DNA of 64,000 nt from Oribacterium sp. C9 (GCF_002007235.1 NZ_MUHW01000003.1:1-64000); one strand, 5' to 3'; positions 35,017 to 45,399 are shown, numbered from the stretch's first letter. Notes: generated by a model from the sequence alone, not told the origin. A program made the numbers and translations.

Positions 35017-35045
35017 ATTATATCAAAGCAGCTTTATCTATTCAA
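35017..35045 (-). promoter_or_regulatory. Promoter of the unassigned ncRNA
   Basis: TTGAAT-N17-TATAAT on the minus strand, close to the sigma-A consensus. Transcription would begin near 35010. Confidence 0.75.
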
Positions 35046-35135
35046 GTATAGTATAGATGTCTCATAGAAAATTTATAAATGAAGATTATTTTTTTATTTT
35101 ATGGATTATTTTTAAGGATCCGGAATAAATCTTCC

Positions 35136-35870
35136 TTAAATTCCGTACACCAGTATCAGTGTTCCATCCTCAACGCTTATCTCAGCCTCTGTTCCCACAA
35201 ATTCATTACTGAGTCCTGTGGGTGTGAGACTGTTCAGAGTCACATCGTTGATGATGTATTTAAAGCCCTTCTCCGTCACGCCATAGGAGTGATCTGAATA
35301 TGAAAATGCCGAGAAATAACCCTTCATGGTGTCAGGGAACCGAACAGAGGTATTCTTTATGGCTGTTGTGACCTGAGAAACATTGTACAGATATCCTCTT
35401 GCACCCTGATCAGCCAGAAAAGCAAGTATCTGAAGATTTGCAATGCTGTGGTCTATCCGTTTTCCTGTCCCGCCGATGATATGAAACTCTCTTATCCCCA
35501 GCTCGAGGCCTATTCTCACACATGCCATCATATCCGGATCGTTTTTTACAGGGTCGATCACCCTTGTTTCTACCCCATCCAGATCGAGCTTTTTCAGGTG
35601 ATGTATGTACTCGGCTTTCTCTGCGTCATCGTAAATATCCAGATCCTTTACATTCCCTGTGGTGCCTTGTACTCCGTCTACATGCATGGAATCAAAATCT
35701 CCAACGATGAGATCAGGTACGATTCCCATGATTTTCAGATTTTCATATCCTGCATCTGCCGCGATGATGTAATCACATTTCGCAGGCTTTACCGGCATTC
35801 CGAAAAAATCTCCGGCTCCGACTATTATACATTTTCTCTGCTGTTCTGTATCTTCTGTTTCCTGCATCAT
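35136..35870 (-). CDS. thiN: Thiamine pyrophosphokinase
   Basis: 244 residues, slightly longer than usual. Motifs IIAADAGYENL, IVGDFDSMHV, and GGTGKRIDHSIANLQIL are the substrate and Mg-ATP sites of the family. It phosphorylates thiamine to thiamine diphosphate. Start ATG overlaps the tadA stop (ATGA), so the two are translated in series as the end of a five-gene operon. Confidence 0.92.
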   Translation of the reverse strand: MMQETEDTEQQRKCIIVGAGDFFGMPVKPAKCDYIIAADAGYENLKIMGIVPDLIVGDFDSMHVDGVQGTTGNVKDLDIYDDAEKAEYIHHLKKLDLDGVETRVIDPVKNDPDMMACVRIGLELGIREFHIIGGTGKRIDHSIANLQILAFLADQGARGYLYNVSQVTTAIKNTSVRFPDTMKGYFSAFSYSDHSYGVTEKGFKYIINDVTLNSLTPTGLSNEFVGTEAEISVEDGTLILVYGI

Positions 35871-36397
35871 CCCTTGTTCTTTTCCCGTAATCCCTTAAAA
35901 AAATCCGTCATTAGTCTGGTGCAATCGTCGTAAAGGACATCCTTCTTCACTTCACACTGATGATTGAAGCGGCTTTCATGAAGCATGTCCAGCACCGAAC
36001 CGCAGCATCCCGCCTTCTGATTCATGGAGCCCATGACAACTCTCGGCAGTCGCGCCTGAACTATGGCTCCGGCGCACATGGGACAGGGTTCCAATGTCAC
36101 ATACATGGTGCAATCCTCAAGCCGCCAGTCCTCAAATGCCTTACATGCCTTTTTTATGGCGATGATCTCCGCATGCATGAGAGAGTTGTGTTTTTTATTT
36201 CTTTGATTGTAACCTCGTCCTATGATCGTACCGGGTTTAATGTTGTGTGCTTCTGCATTTTTATCAGCCTTGCTGTCCGGTTTAGTCCCATCATAAACGA
36301 TGACGCACCCTATAGGTACGTCACCGTTCTTATGTGCTTTTTGGGCTTCCCGAATGGCAAGCTGCATATATTTTTCATCCTGAGTCAGTTCAGTCAT
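35867..36397 (-). CDS. tadA: tRNA adenosine(34) deaminase
   Basis: 176 residues. Zinc deaminase motifs MHAEIIAI and [10 protein letters not shown] are present. It makes inosine at the wobble position of tRNA-Arg(ACG). Compared with the family there is an insertion of about 20 residues ([20 protein letters not shown]) before GRGYNQRNK, likely a surface loop. It overlaps udp upstream and thiN downstream by 4 bases each. Confidence 0.92.
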   Translation of the reverse strand: MTELTQDEKYMQLAIREAQKAHKNGDVPIGCVIVYDGTKPDSKADKNAEAHNIKPGTIIGRGYNQRNKKHNSLMHAEIIAIKKACKAFEDWRLEDCTMYVTLEPCPMCAGAIVQARLPRVVMGSMNQKAGCCGSVLDMLHESRFNHQCEVKKDVLYDDCTRLMTDFFKGLREKNKG

Positions 36398-37167
36398 TTC
36401 GCATCCTGCTTTATAAGTAGTTTTATGGCCTCGATGGCTGTCTTTATGGCCTTGTCGGTGTCATGCTCTATCTCATTACTGAGACCCTGTTTTACACGTT
36501 CCTGGTTGGACATGATGAAAAGGACTGAGCCTACTCTTACTTTGAGATAGGCTCCAACCGTAAAGAGGGCTGCTGATTCCATTTCGGAAGCCTTACAACC
36601 GAGCCTGAGCCATGACTGCCATTTGTTAAGCAACTCATAGCTGACAGGAAGGTCCTCAGGCTTATGCTGTCCGTAAAAAGCATCCTTACATTCAACTACT
36701 CCCACATGATGCCGGAAACCAAGCTTCTCCGCTGCCTGATTAAGAACAGAGGTGATCTCAAAATCCGCAGCCGCCGGCCACTCTATAGGAGCATATTCCT
36801 TTGAAGTTCCTTCCATACGTATGGCAGCGTTTGCGATGACCACATCTCCTGCCTGAACATCCAGATCCATGCCTCCGGCAGTGCCGATGCGGATGAATGT
36901 ATCAGCTCCGCACATCTTCAGCTCCTCCATGGCGATGGATGCGGAAGGACCGCCTATGCCTGTTGATGTCACAGACACAGGTACGCCATCTATTTTTCCT
37001 GTATAAGTCACATATTCGCGATTGTCAGCTACAAAGACAGGATCATCGAAATATGCAGCGATTTTTTTACATCGTTTCGGGTCTCCGGGAAGAAGGACAT
37101 ATCTTCCGACCTGTCCCGGTGCCACTCCGATGTGATACATGGTCTTATCTTCACTGTAATTGATCAT
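36394..37167 (-). CDS. udp: Uridine phosphorylase
   Basis: About 257 residues from the ATG at 37167; GGAG lies 10 bases before it, inside the deoD end. Phosphate-binding [21 protein letters not shown] and the nucleoside site [14 protein letters not shown] mark the NP-I family, uridine subtype. It cleaves uridine to uracil and ribose 1-phosphate. It follows deoD immediately, forming a nucleoside salvage unit with deoD and cdd. Confidence 0.9.
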   Translation of the reverse strand: MINYSEDKTMYHIGVAPGQVGRYVLLPGDPKRCKKIAAYFDDPVFVADNREYVTYTGKIDGVPVSVTSTGIGGPSASIAMEELKMCGADTFIRIGTAGGMDLDVQAGDVVIANAAIRMEGTSKEYAPIEWPAAADFEITSVLNQAAEKLGFRHHVGVVECKDAFYGQHKPEDLPVSYELLNKWQSWLRLGCKASEMESAALFTVGAYLKVRVGSVLFIMSNQERVKQGLSNEIEHDTDKAIKTAIEAIKLLIKQDAK

Positions 37168-37168
37168 A

Positions 37169-37870
37169 TCATGCAAGCTCCAGCGCAATGCGCATCATGT
37201 CATTGAAACTCTTTTCACGTTCTTCAGGTGTAAGTTCACCCTCCTTGAAAAGATGGTCTGAAATAGTAAGGATACAAAGGGCATGCTTGTGAGCGGCTGC
37301 AGCATTCATGTAGAGGCCTGCTCCCTCCATCTCACACGCGAGACAGCCCATGTCTCTCCACTTCTCGTTTCTTTCCTTGCGTCCATCATAGAATACATCT
37401 GATGAGACAATGTTTCCGACGCGGACATTGACTCCTAACCTATCAGCGGCTTCCACTGCCTTTGAAAGAAGGCTGTAATCTGCGATAGGTGCAAATGTAC
37501 CGGGAAGCTCAAACTGTGCTGCATAGTTTGAATCTGTGCAGGCGCCCATGCCGATGATAACATCGTTGACATTGACATCCTCCTGCAAGCCTCCGGCTGA
37601 ACCGATACGGATGATGTTATCGACATCATAGAAGTGGAAAAGCTCATAGGAATAGATGCCTATGGATGGGATACCCATTCCGCCTCCCATGACTGAAACC
37701 TTCTTGCCCTTATATGTTCCTGTGTATCCGAACATGTTTCTGACTGTATTGAAGCATACAGGGTTCTCGAGATAGGTCTCGGCGATGTACTTCGCACGGA
37801 GAGGGTCTCCCGGCATAAGGACTGTTTTGGCAATGTCTCCAAGCTCTGCTCTGTTGTGTGGTGTTGACAT
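37169..37870 (-). CDS. deoD: Purine-nucleoside phosphorylase, DeoD type
   Basis: 233 residues from the ATG at 37870 (GGAGGG upstream). [43 protein letters not shown] and [13 protein letters not shown] are diagnostic of the hexameric bacterial enzyme; the catalytic Asp is in TISDHL. It splits purine nucleosides into base and ribose 1-phosphate. Confidence 0.95.
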   Translation of the reverse strand: MSTPHNRAELGDIAKTVLMPGDPLRAKYIAETYLENPVCFNTVRNMFGYTGTYKGKKVSVMGGGMGIPSIGIYSYELFHFYDVDNIIRIGSAGGLQEDVNVNDVIIGMGACTDSNYAAQFELPGTFAPIADYSLLSKAVEAADRLGVNVRVGNIVSSDVFYDGRKERNEKWRDMGCLACEMEGAGLYMNAAAAHKHALCILTISDHLFKEGELTPEEREKSFNDMMRIALELA

Positions 37871-37982
37871 AATATTTCCCTCCAAATTTAATATCAGTTA
37901 ATAAGTTTTTAGGTGTTAAATGGTGTGATGTGTGAAAGTGAGGATTGCTTCGTTGCTTCGCAACTTCCGCAGCGCAACACTT

Positions 37983-38402
37983 TCATAATAGATTTTCAGG
38001 GCCGAAGCTTTCCGGAAGAAGCTGTTCAAGCGTATAGGTCTTGTAATCCTCTGTGCTCTTTGCGAGTATGATCTCAAAAGTGGCAGGATCACAGAATTCC
38101 CTCATGACCTGACGGCATATACCGCAGGGTGAAGCATACTGAAGTTCCCCGTCGTCAGCTCCTCCGGTGATGACTATCCGTCTGAAATCATGGACTCCTT
38201 CACTGACAGCCTTGAAAAAAGCGGTTCTCTCGGCACAGTTGGCTGCACCATAGCTTGAGTTTTCCACGTTGCAGCCGGTGAAGATCTGTCCGCTTGCAGC
38301 TTCCAGAGCTGCTCCTACTCTATAGTGTGAATAAGGCGCATAGGATGAATTACGCATATCCAGAGCCTTTTCAATAAGTTTTTTTAAATCTTTCTCTGCC
38401 AT
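37983..38402 (-). CDS. cdd: Cytidine deaminase
   Basis: 139 residues. Zinc motifs NCAERTAFFKA (Cys and catalytic Glu) and PCGICRQVMREF are intact, and YSHYRVGAALEA is typical. It converts cytidine to uridine, feeding udp. First gene of the nucleoside operon; the 112-bp gap to deoD contains a hairpin (GAAAGTG / CACTTTC around a GTTGC / GCAAC stem) but no terminator T-run. Confidence 0.94.
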   Translation of the reverse strand: MAEKDLKKLIEKALDMRNSSYAPYSHYRVGAALEAASGQIFTGCNVENSSYGAANCAERTAFFKAVSEGVHDFRRIVITGGADDGELQYASPCGICRQVMREFCDPATFEIILAKSTEDYKTYTLEQLLPESFGPENLL

Positions 38403-38424
38403 AATATGTCCTTTGTTTTAATAT

Positions 38425-38456
38425 GTGTCTGAGAATTATAGCACATTCTCAGACAC
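38425..38456. promoter_or_regulatory. Long palindrome over a possible cdd promoter
   Basis: GTGTCTGAGAAT-N8-ATTCTCAGACAC is a perfect 12-bp inverted repeat; on the minus strand the loop and arm contain TATAAT, 40 bp upstream of cdd. On the plus strand it is followed by TTTT, so it may also act as a terminator for stray transcripts. Confidence 0.45.
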
Positions 38457-38584
38457 TTTTCAGTTCCAAAGAAACACTGATTGATCCAGTGCTTCAAAAG
38501 AAGCTCCGGCGCATTAACGGATCACTGGGGAAAACAGACGAATTATCCGAAGATAAGACTGTGAAATGATTTGATCGGCTGCTT

Positions 38585-41065
38585 CTAATCCGCGGACTCC
38601 AGCCTGAATCCCAATGGGTATTTTCTTGGCTCCTTTTTATTCAGAAGTTCGGCACTCTCTGCGGCTGCCAGCCTGAAATCCTGAAGATTTATCTCTCTTC
38701 CGTCATTCTGGTCTATCTCAGCGCGAAGCAGCGTCTTTGACCAGGTTCTGTCAAAAAGATTTCTCACGTATCTGGCATTGGTGAATTTACCGGACTTGGT
38801 TACATTTTCAGGAAGCTGTTCAAAATAGTTCATTATCTCCTGCCTGAGACCTTCGTCCAGATGGAATCTATTCCGCCTTGCCATGCGAAGGAAAATCTCT
38901 CCCAGCTCCTTTCTGCTGAAATCCTTGAACTCTATCTCTCCGGGCATGAACTTGTCGATATCCGGCGCATCCTTACGGACCTTTTCAAGTTCCTCTCTGG
39001 TCAGGGACAGGATCACCAGTATGTTCTCATTTGCCTGCATCTCAGAGATGAGTGTTTCCAATGCTTCCTTATGAAAATCATAGTCAGGCTTCTGTTTGTA
39101 ATCCTCCGGTGCGTCATAGTCGTCGAAATCCTTACCCATTTCATCCTGATCCGGAACTATCTCTTTTATCTCAGGATAAGGCTCATCAATGAACAGAACA
39201 GAATCCGTTGCGTCTCTGCATATACTCAGAGTCTTAGGGACTGTCTCACCCGGAACCGTTCCCATGAGATCCTTCATGCTGTGTTCAATGATATCTCCTT
39301 TTTTGAGTATACCCTTTTCTCTCAGGATCTCACCCAGTATCCTCGCGATGACTGTTCTTCCCGTTCCCGGATTTCCTACGAATCTGAGGCATCTTGGTTT
39401 TCCTTCAGCTGTCATTTCCTGTATGAGGGCATCCAGCTGCTCTCTCACTTCCTTAACTCCTATCATATCCGATAGCTCGTTCTCGGGAGCTGTATGGTCA
39501 TGGTGTCTGTTGGAAATAAGGCTTTCCAGATCTGAATCAGTGATTTCCTGTAGCTGAAGTTTTTCCTCATTTTGTGATTCTGCAGCATCAAGGGACGTTA
39601 GGGCCCCCTTTTCTGGCTTAACAGTATCACTTTTCGCGGGTTCTGCTGACTCACCCTGTTCGCCGATGCTCTTTTCAAGCTTTTTCAGTACCATCTCCTT
39701 TACTACCTTGCTTATGGTGTTCATACCATAAAAACGTCCGTCGGATTTTTCTTCAGCGATTCTTTTCCTGAAAAGCTCCAACGCCTCCGGCGATATGCTG
39801 TAACCATAGCGCTTAAGCTGTGACACCGCTGTTTCTTCGAGAAGTGCCTGGTTAAGGGGCGGCAGTGTCACTACCTCAACAGTGAAAATATCACCTATGA
39901 CATCAGCCACCTGATTAAGGACCTTTTTTTCCACATAAGGAATCCTGAATACATATCTGTACATATCCTTTTGTCCGTAGAGGAAAAGCAGGAAATCCCT
40001 GAACTCCGGATCATCGATCTGACCGACCCATGAGCTGATGTCGATACAGAACATGCTCGCTTCTGTCTGGGCTATGAACTGCTTCGCCATGGAGGTTGGT
40101 AGCCCCAATGATCTGCCGCAGGCAAGCTGTATCTCACAGCCTCCGAACTCAGAAGGAAGAAGATCAGAATCTCTCATGAAATCAAAGAACATTGATACTC
40201 TGGCGTTGATCCCGATATCCTGTTCTGCCGAGAAAAGAAACGCCCTGTCTTCAAGTACATCCACAAATTCCTCCGTTTGCAGCACAGGTGCGATCTTTCT
40301 CAGCCTTTCACATAAATGAATGAGACTGTCGCTGCCTTTCAGTTCCTTTATTCGCTGGAATGCGGGAGCTACATCATCCTTTTCATCCTTCTTTCCACCG
40401 AAGGAAATAGGATTCTGCCCCAGCTTTTTCTCGCCCTTCTTTTTACCTGTTTCCTGCTCCCTGTTCTTTTTTTGATGCTTTCCCGAGGAAGTTCCTCCCT
40501 CCTCTCCTATGGTAACTATATCTATATCTTCATTCGATTCATCCTCAGAATCCTTTGTGGATATATCGGGAGCTGTTCTCATACGCTTTCTTGCCGGCTT
40601 TTCACTATCCTTCCTTTGATGATTTTCAGAAACAGTGCCTGTTTTACCATGCCCCTCATCTCCGGCTGCTTTTCCGGGGCCTCTGCTGAATGCCTCCTCT
40701 ATACCTGTACTGTCAATGTCTACCGCCTCGGATGATGGATGCCCGACTGAAACATTGGCATCGGAAAGCTCTTCGTCATCCGTATCCGACAGGATGCTTA
40801 TCCGGTAATTTACGATTGCCTCCTGAACCTCGTAGCTCATTTCAAATCGATTTTCCAGAACCTTCCGGAGGTAGTAAACCAGCTTTTCTTCGTCAATCTC
40901 ATTTTCGTCGTAGACAAAAGTGGTCTTTGTGACGCCCAGATACTGCACTTCCACAGGAAGCTGATCTGTCATGTCTTCTGCGATGATGCTGCAGGGGACG
41001 CTCATATCCTTTTCTGATACGGCGGCCAGCCATTGCTCATCGATGAAAATGGTTAATGCTCTCAT
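38585..41065 (-). CDS. CbxX/SpoVK-like AAA ATPase with long disordered linker
   Basis: 826 residues. The N-terminal 95 residues are a small folded domain; 95-250 is charged and probably disordered. About 260-490 resembles an AAA module without a P-loop, and about 560-800 is a CbxX-type AAA domain with Walker A GNPGTGRT, Walker B SVLFIDEPYPE and NARYVRNLFDRTWSKTLLRA as the sensor-2/lid region. A remodelling ATPase of unknown substrate. GGGGGG precedes the start; 13 bp separate it from the secreted-protein gene upstream, so the two are probably an operon. Confidence 0.75.
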   Translation of the reverse strand: MRALTIFIDEQWLAAVSEKDMSVPCSIIAEDMTDQLPVEVQYLGVTKTTFVYDENEIDEEKLVYYLRKVLENRFEMSYEVQEAIVNYRISILSDTDDEELSDANVSVGHPSSEAVDIDSTGIEEAFSRGPGKAAGDEGHGKTGTVSENHQRKDSEKPARKRMRTAPDISTKDSEDESNEDIDIVTIGEEGGTSSGKHQKKNREQETGKKKGEKKLGQNPISFGGKKDEKDDVAPAFQRIKELKGSDSLIHLCERLRKIAPVLQTEEFVDVLEDRAFLFSAEQDIGINARVSMFFDFMRDSDLLPSEFGGCEIQLACGRSLGLPTSMAKQFIAQTEASMFCIDISSWVGQIDDPEFRDFLLFLYGQKDMYRYVFRIPYVEKKVLNQVADVIGDIFTVEVVTLPPLNQALLEETAVSQLKRYGYSISPEALELFRKRIAEEKSDGRFYGMNTISKVVKEMVLKKLEKSIGEQGESAEPAKSDTVKPEKGALTSLDAAESQNEEKLQLQEITDSDLESLISNRHHDHTAPENELSDMIGVKEVREQLDALIQEMTAEGKPRCLRFVGNPGTGRTVIARILGEILREKGILKKGDIIEHSMKDLMGTVPGETVPKTLSICRDATDSVLFIDEPYPEIKEIVPDQDEMGKDFDDYDAPEDYKQKPDYDFHKEALETLISEMQANENILVILSLTREELEKVRKDAPDIDKFMPGEIEFKDFSRKELGEIFLRMARRNRFHLDEGLRQEIMNYFEQLPENVTKSGKFTNARYVRNLFDRTWSKTLLRAEIDQNDGREINLQDFRLAAAESAELLNKKEPRKYPLGFRLESAD

Positions 41066-41078
41066 GAGCCCCCCTTTC

Positions 41079-41876
41079 TCAGCTTATTTTCATAAGCTGT
41101 CCGGCGAGAGTGCCGTCATAGTTGTAATAAACTATTGAGTTATATCCGTAAAACAGCAGATGATCGCCGGTTTTTCCTTTTTTGGGTTTCCACATAGTGA
41201 CACCATTGTGGAGAGTATTGAGCCCTTCATATTCATAATCTGTGGTTGTAGCTCCTTCGTTGTCACTCACAGTGACGCTAAGCTCTGTCACTGACTTTTG
41301 AGCGACCGTTACTGTAAGGTATTTCTTCGTTGGAACAGTCTGTATCACTTCTTTCATCCCGGTTTTCGTCGCACGTTTACCCGTGACTTTTTTCTCTGTT
41401 GTATCGATGATCCCGGAGTAGATTCCATCGAAGCTGTTTCCGTGGAGAACTGCTGCTCTTTGTATGGCTGCCTGAACTGCATTCTGATCGTAAGCCATGC
41501 GGTGCATGATCATTCCGTCCACAGTCCACTGTCCATATTCGTTGACAGTTCGTCCGTCGGGTGTTATTCCGTTTGTGATGTATACATTTGGTCTTATAAG
41601 ATAATATCTTTCTGCCACGCCATCATTATCCTGATCGATCCATGCCCATGCTCCCTTAGAATCCTCTATCTGTTGAAGAGTGAGATCAGATGCCTCTACG
41701 CCGATTGAACCGGCAGAGGAACCTGTGGGAAATTCCGGGGCAGAGGAAGCTTTGCTGGTATATCTAGGCGTCACACCTTCTCCGGCTATGGAATATGCAT
41801 ACATATGTCCGGGTACTGCTGCTGTAAGCAGAGATATGATTATAACTGTTCGGAGAAACTTTCCGGAGAAGCTCAT
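41079..41876 (-). CDS. Secreted protein of unknown function
   Basis: 265 residues from the ATG at 41876 (AAAGG upstream). The signal peptide FLRTVIIISLLTAAVPGHMY AYS precedes a mature part with AWIDQDNDGVAERYYLI and YGQWTVDGMIMHRM, a pattern of tyrosine/tryptophan-rich segments seen in extracellular Lachnospiraceae proteins, perhaps wall-binding. No family recognised. Between the HD-GYP sensor gene and the AAA gene. Confidence 0.6.
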   Translation of the reverse strand: MSFSGKFLRTVIIISLLTAAVPGHMYAYSIAGEGVTPRYTSKASSAPEFPTGSSAGSIGVEASDLTLQQIEDSKGAWAWIDQDNDGVAERYYLIRPNVYITNGITPDGRTVNEYGQWTVDGMIMHRMAYDQNAVQAAIQRAAVLHGNSFDGIYSGIIDTTEKKVTGKRATKTGMKEVIQTVPTKKYLTVTVAQKSVTELSVTVSDNEGATTTDYEYEGLNTLHNGVTMWKPKKGKTGDHLLFYGYNSIVYYNYDGTLAGQLMKIS

Positions 41877-42041
41877 ATTCGTACCTTTCGGGAAGACATC
41901 CACGTGTTTGATACTATCTCTGATTACTGAGAATAATAGTGGATGATCATTATTTTTCTTTTTAATGTTTAAGTGTGAATTCGTCCTCATTCTGTCTGTT
42001 GTTCTCCTAATTAAAAATAATATAGCTTTATGTCATGGAAC

Positions 42042-45000
42042 TTATTTTTTGATGTTGACTATATCTTCCGTGCTTCCGCCGCCGTCGTCTTCAGGATCCT
42101 TGAATTCACCCTTTTCCACAAGTCTCAAAAAGGCATCCACTACATCACTCGTAAGCTGCGTTCCTGAAACGTCCTTTATTATAGAGACTACTTTTTCAAA
42201 ATTCATACGGTTTCTGTATGGACGGTTAGAGTACATGGCGTCAAAGCAGTCAGCTACTGCTATGATCTGAGCTACTCTGGGTATCTCCGTACCCTTGAGA
42301 TGATTTGGATAACCCTTTCCGTCGGGTCTTTCGTGATGAGCCTGGGCTCCGATGGAAAGCTCCGGCATGATACTGATGTCTTTCAGAGCTTCATAGCCCT
42401 TTGTGGTATGAGACTGGATTATCTCGAACTCTTCATCGGTTAACTTCCCGGATTTGTTGAGTACCGTTGAGGGAACACCGATCTTTCCTATGTCATGAAG
42501 CAGAGCTATGCGGTAATATTTTTTCACTGTTTCATCATCATATCCAAGTTCCTTTGCAAGCATCGAGGTGTAATGCGCTACTCTTGATGAATGACCGTTT
42601 GTGTACCGGTCCTTCATATCGATAACCTTCGCAAATGCTTCAGTTATTTCTTCAACGAGAGTCATGGTTTCCTGATTTTTCTTTTCCAGTGCCCTCATCT
42701 TGCTGCGTATGTACAGTCTGACCATAAGTGCCAGAAGCGTAAAAACGACTACTGCGAAAAGGATATAGAACCATGGCTCCTCGTAATAGGCTTTTTTCTT
42801 GGTTATCGAAATGGATACTTCCTTATCGCCTCTGCCCATGGAATCCTTTATGTGCATGATGAAGTTATAGGTTCCTCCTCGGAGGTTCGTGTAGTCCACC
42901 GGAACGAGATTACTCCTTTCAACAGTCTTTCCTACGATATCGAATCCGTCCAGCTGGTAGGTGACCTGAGGGTTGATCAGAGAGTAATTGTACACGAAGC
43001 TGTTAACTGTGATCTTGTGGGTATCCGCAGGAAGTATGAAGGAACCGTTCTTTTCCGGATACAGTCTGACACCGTCGGCATCAATGAAAGGAACCGCTGC
43101 TTTCAGCTCGGAAACATTTTCAAAAGGAGTGTCGATGTTTACCTTAACAACACACTCTGAAGATGCTATATACAGCTCTCCTTTTTCAGTCAGTTCACTG
43201 TAGGAGTTGGCAGTGGTGATGGATGGAAGACCGCTGTCCAGACCGTAATATACCGGATTTATGCTTTCGTTTTTAACGAGTTCATCCACAGGAACAACAT
43301 ATATACCGTTACTTGACAGTATCCACATATCCCCGTTTTTGTTTTCATAAAGATCATAGTTATTGGAATACGGGAAGTTCTTTATGGTATGTACTTCATA
43401 GTCCTCGGTCATGTACTCTATAGAGTTGCTGGTGACCATCCAGTAAAGCTTCCTTTTATCGTCTCGCTTTATGCGCATAACTATTCCGGAACTGAGCCCG
43501 TCCTGAGTGGTTATGTGCTTTGTTTTGCCGTTATTCAGGACAAATATTCCCGCTCCATTGGAGCCAAGCAGTATCTCATCGTTGAAGCCCTGGACAACAG
43601 AGAGGTTTTCGGAAATGCTTATACCTGAGGATTTGTCATAGGTTTCAGTTACCCTGTCGTCTCTTATAACACTGATGCCACCTGTGTTAACTACCAGTAT
43701 AGAGCCGTCCTTTGTCTCGCAGGCAGTCCTTATCCGACCTGACATGAGCCCGTCCTTTTCTGTAAAGGCCATCAGCTCTCCGGCGTCATAACGAAGAAGT
43801 CCGTCGCTGCACCAGGTGGATATCCACAGTCTTCCTTTACTGTCGCGAATGATAGAGCGAATACGTATTCCGTTGAGATACTCAATAAGATCCGTTGCTT
43901 GAAAGACATTCCCTGAGGCTGTCACCGCTTTTTTTAGAGGCAGCGACGATATAGGACCGTTATTGTCCATAACGATTAGTCCAGTGTCCGAACCTACAAA
44001 CAGCTGATCTCCGTAGAAGCAGGTGGTGTTTACTACTGCATGAGGAAGGTCATAAGGTTCAAACAGATCGGTGAACTGATTGGGAACGATCTTCATGACT
44101 CCCTGTCTGGAGGATGTGAACCACAAATTACCGGAGTAGTCTGTGATCATGTTCTCTACAGAATTACTGAGGGGGAGATTTTTTATTTGTGTGAATCTGC
44201 CGTGATCGATGACTCCGATGCCGTTTTCGGTACATAGCCAGAGCTGGCCTTGGATATGCTCCATACTTGCGGTTCCTGACAGAGGCGATATGTCATAGAC
44301 CGACCTTTTCTTTGCGATGCTGTTTAATTCGCCGTAATATACAATAGATCCTTCGGTTCCCAGATATACATAACCTGGATTTGCCTCATCAGGAAGAACA
44401 TATGTGATACCTTCAAATCCGCTGGTTTCATGATCTATGAAATTCGTGATCTGACCGTTTTTTAATGTAAAAATATCGCTCGTACTTGTTGCACCGTAAA
44501 CTGTGCCGTCAGAGCCTTGTCTTATTTTCTCGACTGAACTGTCTGCTATACGTTTATCATCCACATAATGAAGAGTCAGATCCTCTCCTACCATGGCTAT
44601 GCCGGAATCTGTAGATGCATAAACATTGCCCTGAGCATCCTCGGAGATCGACATGATCCTGAGATATTTGAGGCCTTCTTTTTCACCCCACTTATGTATC
44701 TCATCGTGATCCAGCATGGCCAGACCGGCATCGTTGGTGCCTGCCCAAAGACGTTCCTTGCTGTCTACAAACAGACTGATGACGCTGGATATACCTGTTG
44801 TAGAGTCGAAACGAACAAAAGTGTTGCCGTCATATCGTATCAGTCCACTGTAGCTTCCGATCCAGATAAAGCCTTCGCTTGTCTCTGCTATGGTATTGGC
44901 CTCTGATGTGGGGAGACCGTTAGTGTTGTTATAGAGAACTGCGGAGAATTCCTGATTGATGCCGGCAGGATCTACGGATAAGTGAAGGTTTACCGTTCCG

Positions 45001-45116
45001 CTTTCACTGAAGGAAGTATCCGTATTACCTAAGGCTGAAAAAGTCGCAGTAATACACATGGTAAGAACTAAATAAAAAAGAATCAGTTTCCTGTTTTTGA
45101 CGAATGGTTTTAACAT
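42042..45116 (-). CDS. Membrane sensor with beta-propeller and HD-GYP phosphodiesterase domain
   Basis: 1024 residues. Signal/anchor helix near residue 12-30; extracellular two-component-regulator propeller repeats (LWAGTNDAGLAM, LWISTWCSDGLL and others) to about 690; a Y_Y_Y-like beta domain (YQLDGFDIVG, LRGGTYNFIMHIKDS) to about 790; a membrane helix (FYILFAVVVFTLLALMVRLY); then HD-GYP (HSSRVAHYTSMLAKELG, LLHDIGKIGVP, HHERPDGKGYP). HD-GYP domains hydrolyse c-di-GMP. An extracellular carbohydrate or wall signal would set the c-di-GMP level (inference). AAAGGAG precedes the start. Confidence 0.88.
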   Translation of the reverse strand: MLKPFVKNRKLILFYLVLTMCITATFSALGNTDTSFSESGTVNLHLSVDPAGINQEFSAVLYNNTNGLPTSEANTIAETSEGFIWIGSYSGLIRYDGNTFVRFDSTTGISSVISLFVDSKERLWAGTNDAGLAMLDHDEIHKWGEKEGLKYLRIMSISEDAQGNVYASTDSGIAMVGEDLTLHYVDDKRIADSSVEKIRQGSDGTVYGATSTSDIFTLKNGQITNFIDHETSGFEGITYVLPDEANPGYVYLGTEGSIVYYGELNSIAKKRSVYDISPLSGTASMEHIQGQLWLCTENGIGVIDHGRFTQIKNLPLSNSVENMITDYSGNLWFTSSRQGVMKIVPNQFTDLFEPYDLPHAVVNTTCFYGDQLFVGSDTGLIVMDNNGPISSLPLKKAVTASGNVFQATDLIEYLNGIRIRSIIRDSKGRLWISTWCSDGLLRYDAGELMAFTEKDGLMSGRIRTACETKDGSILVVNTGGISVIRDDRVTETYDKSSGISISENLSVVQGFNDEILLGSNGAGIFVLNNGKTKHITTQDGLSSGIVMRIKRDDKRKLYWMVTSNSIEYMTEDYEVHTIKNFPYSNNYDLYENKNGDMWILSSNGIYVVPVDELVKNESINPVYYGLDSGLPSITTANSYSELTEKGELYIASSECVVKVNIDTPFENVSELKAAVPFIDADGVRLYPEKNGSFILPADTHKITVNSFVYNYSLINPQVTYQLDGFDIVGKTVERSNLVPVDYTNLRGGTYNFIMHIKDSMGRGDKEVSISITKKKAYYEEPWFYILFAVVVFTLLALMVRLYIRSKMRALEKKNQETMTLVEEITEAFAKVIDMKDRYTNGHSSRVAHYTSMLAKELGYDDETVKKYYRIALLHDIGKIGVPSTVLNKSGKLTDEEFEIIQSHTTKGYEALKDISIMPELSIGAQAHHERPDGKGYPNHLKGTEIPRVAQIIAVADCFDAMYSNRPYRNRMNFEKVVSIIKDVSGTQLTSDVVDAFLRLVEKGEFKDPEDDGGGSTEDIVNIKK

Positions 45117-45254
45117 GGCTGATCTCCTTTTATAAACAATCAGTCACTTGGTGTTTGATGTTTTTAGGTATAATACAATAATTACGTCGACGTTTATTTA
45201 ACTTTAATTATACAATTTTTACAGGGTGATTTCACTAAAACCGTAAGAAAATAA

Positions 45255-45302
45255 AAAAGAGAAGGTTCCTGATTTCAGTTAAATCAGGAACCTTCTCTTT
45301 TC
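45255..45302. terminator. Bidirectional terminator, original tRNA-Leu terminator
   Basis: Perfect stem AAAGAGAAGGTTCCTGATTT / AAATCAGGAACCTTCTCTTT with 5-base loop, just outside attL of E2. Before integration it followed the tRNA-Leu gene. Confidence 0.88.
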
Positions 45303-45304
45303 TG

Positions 45305-45332
45305 TATGGGGTCGAAGGGACTTGAACCCTCA
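45305..45332. repeat. attL of E2 (duplicate of tRNA-Leu 3' end)
   Basis: Starts TATGGGGTCGAAGGGACTTG and matches 55320-55347 exactly over 28 bp. Confidence 0.9.
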
Positions 45333-45376
45333 AAATTGCGTTATAAAAGCACGCATTTAAGCAGATTGGTTTGCTT

Positions 45377-45399
45377 TTGGCGTAATTTTTGGCGTAATT
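45377..45399. promoter_or_regulatory. Integrase arm-type sites at the left end of E2
   Basis: Two direct copies of TTGGCGTAATT 12 bp apart. The same core (TGGCGTAAT) occurs three times at the right end (55173-55204). The motif differs from that of E1, as expected for a different integrase. Confidence 0.6.
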
